A DNA stretch of 50,999 nt from Myxococcales bacterium (GTDB taxonomy: Bacteria > Myxococcota_A > UBA9042). This document shows positions 15,452 to 24,303 of the stretch, piece by piece. Position 1 is the stretch's first letter; every line of letters starts with the position of its first letter. The stretch covers positions 1 to 50,999 of the forward strand of contig SHZD01000013.1 in assembly GCA_009692465.1 (NCBI GenBank), written 5' to 3'. The notes under the pieces were generated by a model. It was not told where the DNA came from and did no database searches. It saw only the letters and a list, made by a program, of their open reading frames with translations. The position numbers were made by a program, and so were the translations under genes.

Positions 15452-17186
15452 ATTCGCCGTCGCCGTAGAACTTGTTGAGTTCGCAGATGTCGACGCAACT
15501 GCCCTTGCTGCCACCGGCATCCAACTTGCAGCCATAACCATTGACGCAGCCGCCGATTCCGAAGCCGCACACGCCGTTTTTGCCGACTGCGGGTAAGCAC
15601 GTCAGCGTGGTGGCCGTGGCCGATTCCGCCACACAGGCAAGGGTGAACGCGCAGGGGCCCACGCCGTAGCCGCAGGTTTGGCCGGCCTTGCGGATCGGTT
15701 GGCAGTGACGCGGAGCCCCTTGGTCTTTGGTGTCGCCGATGCAGGAGTACCAAGGCACGCACGCCGTCGACTTGCCAAAGACGCCACATTCTTCGCCGGC
15801 CGTGCCAGGTGGCACACACAGCGCCGCGGTTTGGGCTGACGTGGCCCACACGCAGTCGCTACCGTCTTGGCAACCACCGACGCCGGGTCCGCAGGCCTTG
15901 CCCACCGCGGCTTGGGCCATGCAGGACGCCGTGGTCGCCGTCTTGCTGTCGGCCATGCAGTCCAAACCGGCATTGCACAGGCCCATGCCAACGCCGCCGC
16001 ATTGCGCCCCTAAACCGCCGCCGGCGTAACACTTTTTGGATACCGGTGGCGTTGCCGTCCATTGGCAGGTGGCGTCGCCGCACAGGCCTTGGCCGTACTC
16101 ACTGCACGAGCTACCGACTTGCAAATTGCTGTAACACAGGAGCAACTCTTTGGATTTTGTGGTGTATAGACATGTGCTTTTGGTGTCGCACAGGCCTTTG
16201 CCAGCCCCGCAGGTAGCCCCGGCGAGCTGGTCCTTGTAGCAAATCGCATCGGTCGCGCCGCTGTTGACGATGCACTGCGAGCCAGTGGCGCACAGAGTGG
16301 TTTTGCCCCAACAGGACGAGCCGACCGGCAAAGTCGGGCCGGTGACGCTGCACTGGCCTTGACTGGAGCAGGTCTTGCCGAGGCCGCAGCTGCCGCACAC
16401 CCCGCCGCAGCCATTGGGTCCGCAGGCTTTGTCTGCGCACTGGGCCTGACAATCGCCAATGCACTTGCCCAAATCGCAAGTTGTGGCGTTGGCGGGGCAG
16501 GTGCCACACGAACCACCGCAGCCGTTGTCGCCGCACTGTTTGCCGGTGCAGTTCGGTTTGCAAGTGGCCAAGCAGGCGCCTTCGACGCAGTTGGGCGCGG
16601 CACTAGGGCACTTGCCGCACTGGCCGCCGCAGCCATTGTCGCCGCATTCCTTGCCGGCGCAAGTGGGGGAGCAGGTGGGGGTGTCGCCGCTGGTCGGTGT
16701 GTCTGGCCCAATTGGCGCATCGGGGATGACGGTGGTGTCGCCGCCGCTGGTGCTATCTGCGCCGCTGGTGCTATCTGCGCCGCTGACGCTATCGCCGCTC
16801 GGGCTGACGCTGTCAATGCCTACAGTGGTGTCGCTGGAGACGCTCGCATCTGTACTGGCGACCGGTGGATCGGAGCATACTGCGGTCAATGTGCCGCCGA
16901 CGGTGCTCTCTTGGCAGGTTTTGCCGGTCGGGCAGGCGCCGTCGCTTTTCCACTTGCTGGTCGCGGGGTCGCAGGTCATTTTGGCGTTGGTCAAGCCGAG
17001 ACAGCCTTGGGCTTGGCTGGCTGGGTTGCACGGCGAGGCGTCGTTTCCGGCTGTGCCGCTGGGCAGACTGCTGCCACCTCCGCCGCCACTGCCACCGCCG
17101 CCGTAGGAGGATGCGCAGGCGCTAGCCACGAGGGCGAACGCGGTCAGACTGCTGGCGAGGGCAAGACGAGGAGAACAGTTCGGCAT
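15411..17186 (-). CDS. Cys-rich surface lipoprotein with CGDNGCGG repeats
   Basis: This 591-aa protein starts at ATG 17186, 7 nt after ggagg. Its signal peptide ends in a lipobox (LVASAC), indicating lipidation. After a Gly/Ser-rich linker and an Asp/Ser/Thr-rich spacer (tandem SGADSTSGADST units, 18-bp DNA repeats near 16740-16790), three repeats with the core CGDNGCGGxCGxCP or close variants appear (about residues 166-285). A long region with regularly spaced cysteines follows to the end. Such proteins are typical of Myxococcota-type genomes and sit on the cell surface with many disulfides. Function unknown; adhesion or a structural role is possible. Confidence 0.8.
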   Translation of the reverse strand: MPNCSPRLALASSLTAFALVASACASSYGGGGSGGGGGSSLPSGTAGNDASPCNPASQAQGCLGLTNAKMTCDPATSKWKSDGACPTGKTCQESTVGGTLTAVCSDPPVASTDASVSSDTTVGIDSVSPSGDSVSGADSTSGADSTSGGDTTVIPDAPIGPDTPTSGDTPTCSPTCAGKECGDNGCGGQCGKCPSAAPNCVEGACLATCKPNCTGKQCGDNGCGGSCGTCPANATTCDLGKCIGDCQAQCADKACGPNGCGGVCGSCGLGKTCSSQGQCSVTGPTLPVGSSCWGKTTLCATGSQCIVNSGATDAICYKDQLAGATCGAGKGLCDTKSTCLYTTKSKELLLCYSNLQVGSSCSEYGQGLCGDATCQWTATPPVSKKCYAGGGLGAQCGGVGMGLCNAGLDCMADSKTATTASCMAQAAVGKACGPGVGGCQDGSDCVWATSAQTAALCVPPGTAGEECGVFGKSTACVPWYSCIGDTKDQGAPRHCQPIRKAGQTCGYGVGPCAFTLACVAESATATTLTCLPAVGKNGVCGFGIGGCVNGYGCKLDAGGSKGSCVDICELNKFYGDGECDSGCIEPDTDCF

Positions 17187-17252
17187 GATGGCCTCCGTGG
17201 GGCACTGAGCTTATTTGTTTTGCCGCGGATCGCGCAAGGTGGAGAATCGCCT

Positions 17253-17326
17253 GAAATTCCCCGCGACCCCCGATTTGGGATGCCAGTGCCCTGTCGCTCG
17301 CTGTCGCTCGCTGTCGCTCGACAAGG
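17253..17326. repeat. Inverted dispersed repeat with 10-bp tandem units, copy 2
   Basis: This is the reverse complement of the block at 1-85: the 40-bp unique tail (cgatttgggatgccagtgcc) followed by three units of gctcgctgtc type. It differs by one tandem unit and a few substitutions. It lies 67 bp upstream of the Cys-rich lipoprotein start. The pair brackets 17.3 kb. Confidence 0.85.
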
Positions 17327-17336
17327 AGCAAGGAGC

Positions 17337-17378
17337 TTTTCTGTCAGGGGCGTACTCTCGTACGTCCCTGACAGAAAA
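17337..17378. other. Long near-perfect palindrome
   Basis: The arms ttttctgtcaggggcgta and tacgtccctgacagaaaa pair over 18 bp with one G-T, around the loop ctctcg. T-runs lie inside the stem and not after it in either direction, so it is not a standard intrinsic terminator. It sits in the 339-bp gap between two divergently transcribed lipoprotein genes, next to the repeat at 17253. It could be a cruciform or binding site, or a remnant of a mobile element. Confidence 0.55.
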
Positions 17379-17525
17379 ATGACGCAGTGACGCCGAGATG
17401 CGCCCAAAGCGGGGGATCGCGGTCGCCAATCCACCTTGACCCTGGCCAGTCTGCATGGCCAAATCGTCGGCGACCGCGCTAGCCGCCGCTTGGCTGGCGA
17501 CGAGCGAGCCACTTGAAGGGTTATC

Positions 17526-19934
17526 ATGCCCCATTCGCCTAAAATCCTGATACTTCTAGTACTTTGCGCGGTCGCTACCGTCAATTGTCGCCAATCGAGT
17601 CCGCCATCGACCGCAAACGCCAAGCAGCCGCCACTACCCGCACAAGGAAGGACCATGTACCCGCACCCCAATTCGCAACCGCATCCTGCCGAGATTGCGT
17701 CGGCCTTGCAGTCGGCTGTTGCTGCCCTGCCCGCCCAGTTTGCCCCGCGTACGCGCCACTTTGGTGGCCAAGAGCACAAAACCGGCGGCGAGCACCCCGA
17801 TCCCGTGGCACCCAAAGGAAGTAAAGCCAACTATGTCAATCGATTGCTGCTCGAAAACAGCCCCTATCTGCGCCAGCATGCTTTCAATCCGGTAGATTGG
17901 CGGCCATGGGGTCCGGCGGCCTTTGCCGAAGCGCGCCAGCTGAATCGCCCGATTTTCTTGTCGATTGGCTACGCGACTTGCCACTGGTGCCACGTCATGG
18001 AGCACGAGAGTTTCGAGGACTTGCCTATCGCGTCACTCCTCAACAGCTTGTATGTGCCAGTCAAAGTCGACCGCGAAGAGCGCCCCGATGTCGACGCCGT
18101 CTACATGGCGGCTGTGCAGGCGATGACGGGCCACGGCGGCTGGCCGATGAGCGTGTTTTTAGCCGCCGATCCCAGTGAAACGACAGGGGTTCGCGGCCTG
18201 CCGTTTTTTGCCGGCACTTATTTTCCAGCCCATGACGGCGATCGCGGGGCGCGCACCGGTTTTGCCACGATTCTGAAGCACTTCGCCACGACTTGGGCTC
18301 AAAATCCCAGTGGCGTTGTTCGCGATGGTCAGCGGATTGCGTCGCACATCGCCGAAGAACTGACCGCGACTGGTGCAGCGGGCGACGTGCCAACCCGCGC
18401 CGCCATTGACCGCGCAGTGGCAGTTTCGGCGCAAAGCTATGATGCGACCGAAGGTGGTCGACAAGGCGCGCCCAAGTTTCCGTCGCAAGTGCCGCTGTCG
18501 CTGTTGTGCCGTCACTACTTGCGCACCGGCGACCGCCAATCGCTGCAGATGGCCCACCATACGCTGGTGCAAATGGCGCGCGGCGGGATGTACGACCAAG
18601 TCGGCGGCGGTTTTCACCGCTACAGCACCGACGCGCGCTGGTTTGCGCCGCACTTTGAAAAAATGCTGTATGACCAAGGTCTTATTCTAATGGGCGCCCT
18701 TGATGTGTGGCAAATCACTGGCGATCCCTTTGTGCGCCGCACGATTGCAGACACCTTGGACTACTTATTGCGCGAAATGCAGCACCCTTTGGGCGGCTTC
18801 TATTCGGCTACGGATGCCGATTCGCAAGGCAAAGAAGGGCTGTATTTCTTGTGGACCATCGAGCAACTGCGCAGCGTGCTGGGGCAAGCCGACGGCGACT
18901 TGCTGGCGCGGGTGTTCAACTGCAGTCGGCACGGCAACTTTGAGGGCAGCAATATCTTGCACTTGCGCAAATCGCACGCCGAGCTGGCCAGCCAGGAACA
19001 ACAAACTGAAGCCGAATTGGTGCCTAGATTGACGGCGGCCTTGGCCAAATTGCGGCAAGCGCGAGCTCTGCGCATTGCGCCGTTGCGCGACGACAAAGTG
19101 CTGCCGGCATGGAATGGGCTGGCGATTTCGGCCTTGGCCCGGGCCAGTTGGTTGCTGGCCGAACCGCGTTGGCTGACGGCGGCGGAGCGCGCAGGGTCGT
19201 TTGTGTGGACGCAATTGCGCAGCAATGGCCGCCTGCAGCGATCGTGGGTGGATGGCACGGCTAAAGGTCTTGGTTTTCTAGATGATTACGCGTTCATGAC
19301 TCAGGCGTATCTGGACCTGCACGAGGCCAGCGGCGATGTGCAGTGGCTGGCGCACGCGATGGAGTTGCAGGCGCAGACCGACCTGCGGTTCGCCGATTCG
19401 GGCCATGGGGGCTATTTCAGCACCCCCGACGACGCCGAAGTGTTGCTGGCCCGCGCCAAGCCCGATCGCGACGGTGCCGAGCCTGCTGGCAATTCGGTGG
19501 CGGCCAATAATTTGGTGCGGTTGCACGCGTTGACTGGCGCCCAGAGTTACCAACGCAAAATGACCGCGCTGTGGCAGGCTTTTGCCGGCCGCGTGGCCCA
19601 GTACCCGTTTGTGCTCACCGAAATGCTGCTCGGCGTCGAGTCCAACGCGTGGCCGATGCGCGAAGTCCTACTGGTGCGCCCGGCAAGCGCGCCACTGACG
19701 GTGACCGAGCCATTGTTACAAGTTTTGCGCGCCAATTTCGGCCCGCATCGGGTGATTCTGCACGTGCAAGAGGGTGCGGTTCAAGAACAATTGGCCAAGC
19801 TGACACCGCTAGTCGTGGACAAGGTAGCCAAGGGCGGCCAAGTCACCGCTTACGTCTGTCGCCACGGAGTGTGTGAATTGCCGACCAGCGATCCTACCGT
19901 GTTTAAAGCGCAATTGGGGCTACTTGTCGACTAA
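17526..19934 (+). CDS. DUF255 thioredoxin-fold protein (YyaL/SSP411-like), lipoprotein
   Basis: The 802-aa protein starts at ATG 17526, preceded by gaaggg. The N-terminus ([15 protein letters not shown]) looks like a lipoprotein signal. It is followed by [18 protein letters not shown] (about residues 115-134) and the DUF255 thioredoxin-like motif [18 protein letters not shown] with CHWC at 152-155. The rest is a six-hairpin-like alpha/alpha barrel with [14 protein letters not shown] motifs (here HFEKMLYDQ) and [20 protein letters not shown]. This family, related to human SPATA20, is widespread but lacks a proven biochemical role; a redox or glycan-related function is proposed. A lipoprotein signal is uncommon in the family. 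Its stop codon forms the first bases of a repeat element. Confidence 0.85.
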   Translation: MPHSPKILILLVLCAVATVNCRQSSPPSTANAKQPPLPAQGRTMYPHPNSQPHPAEIASALQSAVAALPAQFAPRTRHFGGQEHKTGGEHPDPVAPKGSKANYVNRLLLENSPYLRQHAFNPVDWRPWGPAAFAEARQLNRPIFLSIGYATCHWCHVMEHESFEDLPIASLLNSLYVPVKVDREERPDVDAVYMAAVQAMTGHGGWPMSVFLAADPSETTGVRGLPFFAGTYFPAHDGDRGARTGFATILKHFATTWAQNPSGVVRDGQRIASHIAEELTATGAAGDVPTRAAIDRAVAVSAQSYDATEGGRQGAPKFPSQVPLSLLCRHYLRTGDRQSLQMAHHTLVQMARGGMYDQVGGGFHRYSTDARWFAPHFEKMLYDQGLILMGALDVWQITGDPFVRRTIADTLDYLLREMQHPLGGFYSATDADSQGKEGLYFLWTIEQLRSVLGQADGDLLARVFNCSRHGNFEGSNILHLRKSHAELASQEQQTEAELVPRLTAALAKLRQARALRIAPLRDDKVLPAWNGLAISALARASWLLAEPRWLTAAERAGSFVWTQLRSNGRLQRSWVDGTAKGLGFLDDYAFMTQAYLDLHEASGDVQWLAHAMELQAQTDLRFADSGHGGYFSTPDDAEVLLARAKPDRDGAEPAGNSVAANNLVRLHALTGAQSYQRKMTALWQAFAGRVAQYPFVLTEMLLGVESNAWPMREVLLVRPASAPLTVTEPLLQVLRANFGPHRVILHVQEGAVQEQLAKLTPLVVDKVAKGGQVTAYVCRHGVCELPTSDPTVFKAQLGLLVD

Positions 19935-20071
19935 AGAACTGTCCCACAATAGGTCATTGTGGGACTGGTTCCGTTTGCTTGCTTTGTTGGTCGCTAAGCT
20001 CGCGTCCTGAAAGGCCGACTCGCCGCTCCTGTGTTGCCCAGATCGATCGAGTTATTTGAGGACAGTTCCTA
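19932..20071 (+). repeat. Two-hairpin intergenic element, copy A3
   Basis: This copy fills the whole space between two convergent genes. It starts in the TAA of the DUF255 gene and ends in the TAG of the MscS gene. Hairpin 1 is perfect: gtcccacaat (19941-19950), loop aggtc, attgtgggac (19956-19965). The linker, block gactcgccgctcc and cgatcgagttatttgagg follow as in A1. It could act as the shared transcription end of both genes. Confidence 0.9.
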
Positions 20072-21643
20072 AAGGCCAAAGAAATCGCGAATTCGCGCCA
20101 GCACCTCGGTGCTGCTTTCCGCCACTCGTCTGGCCTTGGCATCGGCGCTCAGGCCTTCCTTGACGGCTTCAAGCTCCACCCGCCGACGCGCCAGCATCTC
20201 GGCGAAGGTCTGCGCCAGCGACGGCCGGATTTCCAAAATGGTGTGAAACGCCGCTTTGTCCAAGCGGTAGCATACGATATCCGACATCGCGACGATGGTG
20301 GCAGTGCGCGGATCGCCGGTCAGCAGGCCCATTTCGCCGACAAAACAAGGCCCGCGCAGCTTACTGACTTCGCGCTCCATGCCGCCTTCGACGGTAATAC
20401 GAATCGAAACTTCGCCTTGGACGATAATATACAACCAATGGGCGACGTTGCCTTGCTTGGTCAGCGCTTCGCCGGTGGCAAACGGCGCAAACTTGAGCCC
20501 TTTGGCGATGATATCGCGCTCCTCTGGTAACAAGTCGCCGAAAATGTACAACTTTTCCAATATCTGCAAGCGTTTAGCGTGCTCGCGGCCTGCTTCATCT
20601 TCGGCGTGGGCGTGCGAGGCATCGTGCATGAACACGTGCTGGCTCGGCACACTCATCGGAATGCCCAAGCGCTTGAGCGCAAAGTACATTCGCGTGCGCA
20701 CGGCGGAGTCGGTGGGGTCAACCACAGCGATATCGGTTAACCAGTAGCGGACGGCGTACTTGCAACCGGAGTCAGTGAAATCCATCAGGATGCACTGCGG
20801 CGGCGGTTCAGCACTTACGCGCTCGATGGGCGTGCCTTTGAGCGCCTCGATAACCGCGGTCGTCACCTGTGCCGGCGTATGGCTTGAATCTACAGTAAAA
20901 TAGATCCAGCGCAGCCAATAGGGTGGCTGACCAGAGCGCCGCCCAAAGACCACCACTTGGCCTTTCATCAACAGCGAGTTGGGGAAGATCACCGTCTCCC
21001 AGTTGCGCGTCTCGACTGCGGTGTAACGCCAGCGAATTTCGGTGACCCGGCCAGCGACGTCGCCCACTTTGATCCAGTCGCCGACGCCGATGGAGTTGTC
21101 CATTTGCAGGGCCAACCCGCCCATAATGTTGCCCAAAGTGTCTTGCAACGAAAACCCGACGACCGCCGTGACGACCGCCGAAGTCGCAATAATCCCCGAC
21201 AGGTTGAAGCCCATGCGGCTGGCAACCGCAAAGACGGCCACAATAGAGGCCGCCGCCGTCAACAAGTCGCGCAAGATCCGCGGTGCTGGCAGGCGAATGC
21301 GCGGCAAAATGACGTCAAAAATGACCTGACTGGACATGCCAATCGACGACATAGCGGCCAAAACCAGCACAGCCAAGCGGACGAACTCGTAGGTGGCGGC
21401 AGCAGAGCCATCGGCGGCAACACCCGCGACAACCGCAGCTACTGCTGAAGTTTTGTAGCGAAACCAACCCGCAATCGGGATCAGAGCGCAGTGACAACCG
21501 TACAAAATGACGGTGCCGCGGGTTCGCCGCTGATCCTTGGGCACCACAGCGCGGGTCAGCGCGAGCGTCAAGATGAGCGCGGTGCCGACGGCCATGGTGT
21601 TGTCGAGCAACACTTCGTCCAGGATGGCGTCAAACAGCGTCAT
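20069..21643 (-). CDS. MscS-family mechanosensitive channel with cyclic-nucleotide-binding domain
   Basis: The 524-aa protein has four to five N-terminal membrane helices, then the MscS pore-lining helix and beta domain: GIIATSAVVTAVVGFSLQDT, LGNIMGGLALQMDNSIGVGD and WIKVGDVAGRVTEIRWRYT (about residues 165-215). From about residue 375 a Crp/cNMP-binding beta roll appears, with the phosphate-binding cassette GEMGLLTGDPRTATIVA (about 450-466). Channels of this layout open under membrane tension to release solutes and may be tuned by cAMP or cGMP. The start ATG follows cggaa. The terminal codons overlap the A3 element. Confidence 0.88.
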   Translation of the reverse strand: MTLFDAILDEVLLDNTMAVGTALILTLALTRAVVPKDQRRTRGTVILYGCHCALIPIAGWFRYKTSAVAAVVAGVAADGSAAATYEFVRLAVLVLAAMSSIGMSSQVIFDVILPRIRLPAPRILRDLLTAAASIVAVFAVASRMGFNLSGIIATSAVVTAVVGFSLQDTLGNIMGGLALQMDNSIGVGDWIKVGDVAGRVTEIRWRYTAVETRNWETVIFPNSLLMKGQVVVFGRRSGQPPYWLRWIYFTVDSSHTPAQVTTAVIEALKGTPIERVSAEPPPQCILMDFTDSGCKYAVRYWLTDIAVVDPTDSAVRTRMYFALKRLGIPMSVPSQHVFMHDASHAHAEDEAGREHAKRLQILEKLYIFGDLLPEERDIIAKGLKFAPFATGEALTKQGNVAHWLYIIVQGEVSIRITVEGGMEREVSKLRGPCFVGEMGLLTGDPRTATIVAMSDIVCYRLDKAAFHTILEIRPSLAQTFAEMLARRRVELEAVKEGLSADAKARRVAESSTEVLARIRDFFGL

Positions 21644-21824
21644 GACATTCCGTTGCGGCTACAAGGCGTGCGCCAGAGCGACGGTTGTACCACGACCTGC
21701 GGACCGGTGCAGCAGGCTTGCGCATGCCGTTGTCGGCCAAATGAGTTGCGTTGTGGGCCAAAACCGCCGATCCTTGGGCCGCCGACCGCCCCCATTTTGG
21801 CGCAAGCGGCGAGTTTGGGAGTTT

Positions 21825-22235
21825 ATGGCCGGCGTCAATCCGTATCAGCACAGTGCACCCATCGCCCCTGCCAGCACGCCCTTTCGCGTCACCCTGCGCG
21901 GTTTGGCTAAAGTCATCGCCGTCAACCCGCAGGATTTGCCCTACGGTCGCGATGGCAAAGCGGGCTCGCTTCTGGACATTTTGATGCACAACGGCGTGCG
22001 CGTCGACCACGCATGCGGCGGAATTTGCTCGTGTTCGACTTGCCACGTCATCGTGCGTGCCGGCGGTCGCAGCTGCAGTCCAGCCGACGACAGCGAAGAG
22101 GACATGCTCGACACCGCAGTCGGCTTGACCCCGCAATCGCGTTTGGCTTGCCAATGCGTACCCGACGGCAGCGAAGACATCGAAGTCGAAATCCCGGCGT
22201 GGAATCGCAATCAGGTCAGTGAAGACGATTTCTGA
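21825..22235 (+). CDS. [2Fe-2S] ferredoxin, adrenodoxin/ISC type
   Basis: The 136-aa protein begins at ATG 21825, preceded weakly by tttggga. Cluster ligands are C64, C70, C73 and C109 in HACGGICSCSTCHVIV and SRLACQC, the CX5CX2C...C pattern of the ISC ferredoxin Fdx. The stretch DDSEEDMLDTAVGLTP is also typical. The role is electron transfer, probably in iron-sulfur cluster assembly, but no isc genes adjoin. The 25-residue N-terminal extension is longer than in typical Fdx. The 181-bp gap to the divergent MscS gene should hold promoters for both; none was certain by eye. Confidence 0.9.
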   Translation: MAGVNPYQHSAPIAPASTPFRVTLRGLAKVIAVNPQDLPYGRDGKAGSLLDILMHNGVRVDHACGGICSCSTCHVIVRAGGRSCSPADDSEEDMLDTAVGLTPQSRLACQCVPDGSEDIEVEIPAWNRNQVSEDDF

Positions 22236-22243
22236 ACCCTTCA

Positions 22244-22326
22244 GAGCCGATCAAATCACATTTGCTCGGCGTGTCCTTGCTTGCCTTGTCGGTCGCGAGC
22301 GATCGCCCAGGGCGTCTCGTCGCTCC
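22244..22326 (+). repeat. Two-hairpin intergenic element, type B, copy B1
   Basis: Hairpin 1 pairs gccga with tcggc and caaat with atttg around loop cac (22246-22270), with one internal mismatch. The family linker ttgcttgccttgtcggtcgc follows, then a second hairpin (cgcc/ggcg, near cgcccagggcg) and the block gtctcgtcgctcc. It begins nine bases after the ferredoxin stop. A related copy starts at 50942. Confidence 0.7.
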
Positions 22327-22334
22327 AGTCTTGT

Positions 22335-22350
22335 CGGGGAATTCTCCCCG
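22335..22350. terminator. Short GC-rich hairpin
   Basis: The arms cgggga and tcccccg-type complement tccccg enclose attc. It follows the B1 element and precedes pncA by about 40 bp. No T-run follows, so it may be a terminator remnant or a fold in the pncA leader. Confidence 0.25.
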
Positions 22351-22391
22351 GTAAGGCCTTAATTGGTCAGGTCTTTAGAGGCACAATCACC

Positions 22392-23015
22392 ATGCGCGCC
22401 CTCATTTTAGTTGACTTGCAAAACGATTTCATGCCCGGCGGCGCTTTGGCGGTGACCGACGGCTTGGCCAGCGTGGCGGTCGCCAACCGTCTGATTCCGT
22501 TGTTTAATTGTGTAGTGTGCACCCAAGATTGGCATCCAGCCGACCACGGCTCGTTTGCGTCGCAGCACCCCGATCGCCGCCCAGGCGAGGTTATCGACTT
22601 GCATGGCTTGCCGCAGGTTCTGTGGCCCGACCACTGCGTTCAAGGCACCATCGGCGCTCGCTTGCATCGGGAGTTGCGCCTGCCTGACCATGTTGGGGTG
22701 TTCCCCAAGGGTCGGGACGTAACTGTGGACAGCTATTCAGGCTTTTTCGACAACGGCCGCCGCCAGTCCACCGGACTCGACCTGGCATTGCGGCAGCGCG
22801 CAGTGACCGAGCTAGTCGTCATGGGGCTAGCCACCGATTACTGCGTCAAATTCACGGCATTGGACGGCATCGCTTTGGGTTTTGCCACCACGCTGATCGT
22901 CGATGGTTGCCGTGCGGTCAACCTAGCACCCGGCGACGGCGACTTGGCGATCGACGCGATGCGTGCGGCTGGAGTCCGAATTATCGACAGCAATGCTGCC
23001 ACTGGATCGGACTGA
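22392..23015 (+). CDS. pncA: Nicotinamidase
   Basis: The 207-aa protein converts nicotinamide to nicotinate and ammonia, the first step of the deamidating NAD salvage route. The catalytic triad is visible as D8 (ILVDLQNDF), K106 (FPKGRD) and C151 (GLATDYCVKFTALD). The metal ligands D50, H52 and H81 are in WHPADHGSF and WPDHCVQGT. The length agrees with bacterial PncA. The start is the ATG at 22392, about 11 nt after agagg; upstream sequence in frame belongs to the B1 repeat. The partner gene pncB lies 3.7 kb away on the other strand. Confidence 0.95.
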   Translation: MRALILVDLQNDFMPGGALAVTDGLASVAVANRLIPLFNCVVCTQDWHPADHGSFASQHPDRRPGEVIDLHGLPQVLWPDHCVQGTIGARLHRELRLPDHVGVFPKGRDVTVDSYSGFFDNGRRQSTGLDLALRQRAVTELVVMGLATDYCVKFTALDGIALGFATTLIVDGCRAVNLAPGDGDLAIDAMRAAGVRIIDSNAATGSD

Positions 23016-23074
23016 CGACAGCAGGTTGAAGGTCGTGCTACGCTGGCGCGCTGCAATTGCACCGAGAGGCTTCC

Positions 23075-24301
23075 ATGGCCAAGAATCCCGACCCGCCTGA
23101 TCCCGCTGACGGCGGCGATGACCCGACCGAAAAGCTGCGCAAACAACTGCAAGAGCGCATAGACCAGACCAAAAGCTTTCCCTTTTCGCGTTGGATTTTG
23201 CCGATTATCGCGATGGCGGTGATTGTTTTCGGGCTGGGCTCGGGTGGCGCAGGACTGCTCGAAATCGAGCCGGGCGAAGTGGCCGTCATCTACAACACCA
23301 CCGGCGTAGTGTTGTTTGGCGCTGAACGGCGAGTCATCCGTGAACAAGGTACGGTCGGCTATTTTCCGTGGTTTCAGCGGGTAGAAACGCTAGATATTCG
23401 CCCACAAATCCTGACTATGGAGGGCGATCGCGATCCAAGCGACGAGCGCAAGCTCGATGACCTGCGTTCGGCTGACGGCCGCCCGCCCAACAAAGTCCGG
23501 CGGCTGACGGTGCGCGCGAACGACGGCTCCAATTTTTGGTTCGGCAAGCTGGAAATCCACTACCAGTTGGACGCCGCCAAAGCCGATGTCATCATCGAGC
23601 AGCACGGTCGCGGGGACGCCTACAAAGGTAAAGCGGTACTGACCCACTCGCGCGAAGTGCTGCGTGACGAATTTGGGCGGTACTCGTTCCTGCAAGCTGC
23701 TGATCCTTCGACCTATTCCAAGGCTACTTCGCTTTCTAAGAACACTCTGAACAGTCGGTTGAAACCGACGGGCATTGAAATCAGCCAAATCCTGACACCC
23801 AAGCCCAGTTTTGACCAAAAGGTTGAGACTGCGATCAAGGAGCGCCAGACCGCTGAGCAAGCCGTGCTGGTCAACGCCAAGCAGCGCGAGCGGTTGGGCA
23901 AGGAAAAAGACCGCAAAATTCAAGAAATCCGCGAGTCTAAGAACGCCGAATTTCAGACCTTGCTCGCTGATTTGGCCGCGAATCAGCAGCAGGCCCAAAA
24001 TAAGTTGGTTAGCGTGCAACGCGAGGCCGACATGTACTCGATTGGGCGGTTGGCCGAAGCCAAGGCCGTTCACGCCGAAAAGGTGACTCGTGCCGCTGCC
24101 GCCGCCGACGCTGCTCGCGAGCGCGCTCAGGGACTTGCGGCCAAAATCAACGCCGTCGGCGCCGCTGGTTCGGATGTGCTCAACTTGGAAATTGCCAAGC
24201 ATATTTTCGGCCAACTGGAGAAGATCACGGCGACTCCGTATGCGCGGCCAGTGCCCACAGTGCTTGATGTCCGGCAAATACCGGCAATCAAAGGAGAATA
24301 G
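23075..24301 (+). CDS. SPFH/band-7 membrane protein 1
   Basis: The 408-aa protein starts at ATG 23075 after gagagg. A short acidic N-terminal tail leads to one membrane helix (residues 40-60, WILPIIAMAVIVFGLG). It continues with the SPFH opening LLEIEPGEVAVIYNTTGVVL and a band-7 domain to about residue 240. A long coiled coil of heptads with many Lys, Glu and Ala follows (about 250-370). SPFH proteins build large ring scaffolds in membranes, such as HflK/HflC, stomatin and flotillin. The tandem arrangement with a second SPFH gene suggests a hetero-oligomer like HflKC. It is the first gene of a three-gene operon. Confidence 0.88.
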   Translation: MAKNPDPPDPADGGDDPTEKLRKQLQERIDQTKSFPFSRWILPIIAMAVIVFGLGSGGAGLLEIEPGEVAVIYNTTGVVLFGAERRVIREQGTVGYFPWFQRVETLDIRPQILTMEGDRDPSDERKLDDLRSADGRPPNKVRRLTVRANDGSNFWFGKLEIHYQLDAAKADVIIEQHGRGDAYKGKAVLTHSREVLRDEFGRYSFLQAADPSTYSKATSLSKNTLNSRLKPTGIEISQILTPKPSFDQKVETAIKERQTAEQAVLVNAKQRERLGKEKDRKIQEIRESKNAEFQTLLADLAANQQQAQNKLVSVQREADMYSIGRLAEAKAVHAEKVTRAAAAADAARERAQGLAAKINAVGAAGSDVLNLEIAKHIFGQLEKITATPYARPVPTVLDVRQIPAIKGE

Positions 24302-24303
24302 CC

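Noticed and set aside
17337..17378. Intrinsic terminator at the long palindrome
   Set aside because: T-runs are within the stem, not after it on either strand.
16359..17390. 343-codon plus-strand frame opposite the Cys-rich lipoprotein
   Set aside because: It is antisense to a gene with signal peptide, lipobox and repeats, has Ala/Gly-rich composition typical of a shadow frame, and no family motifs.
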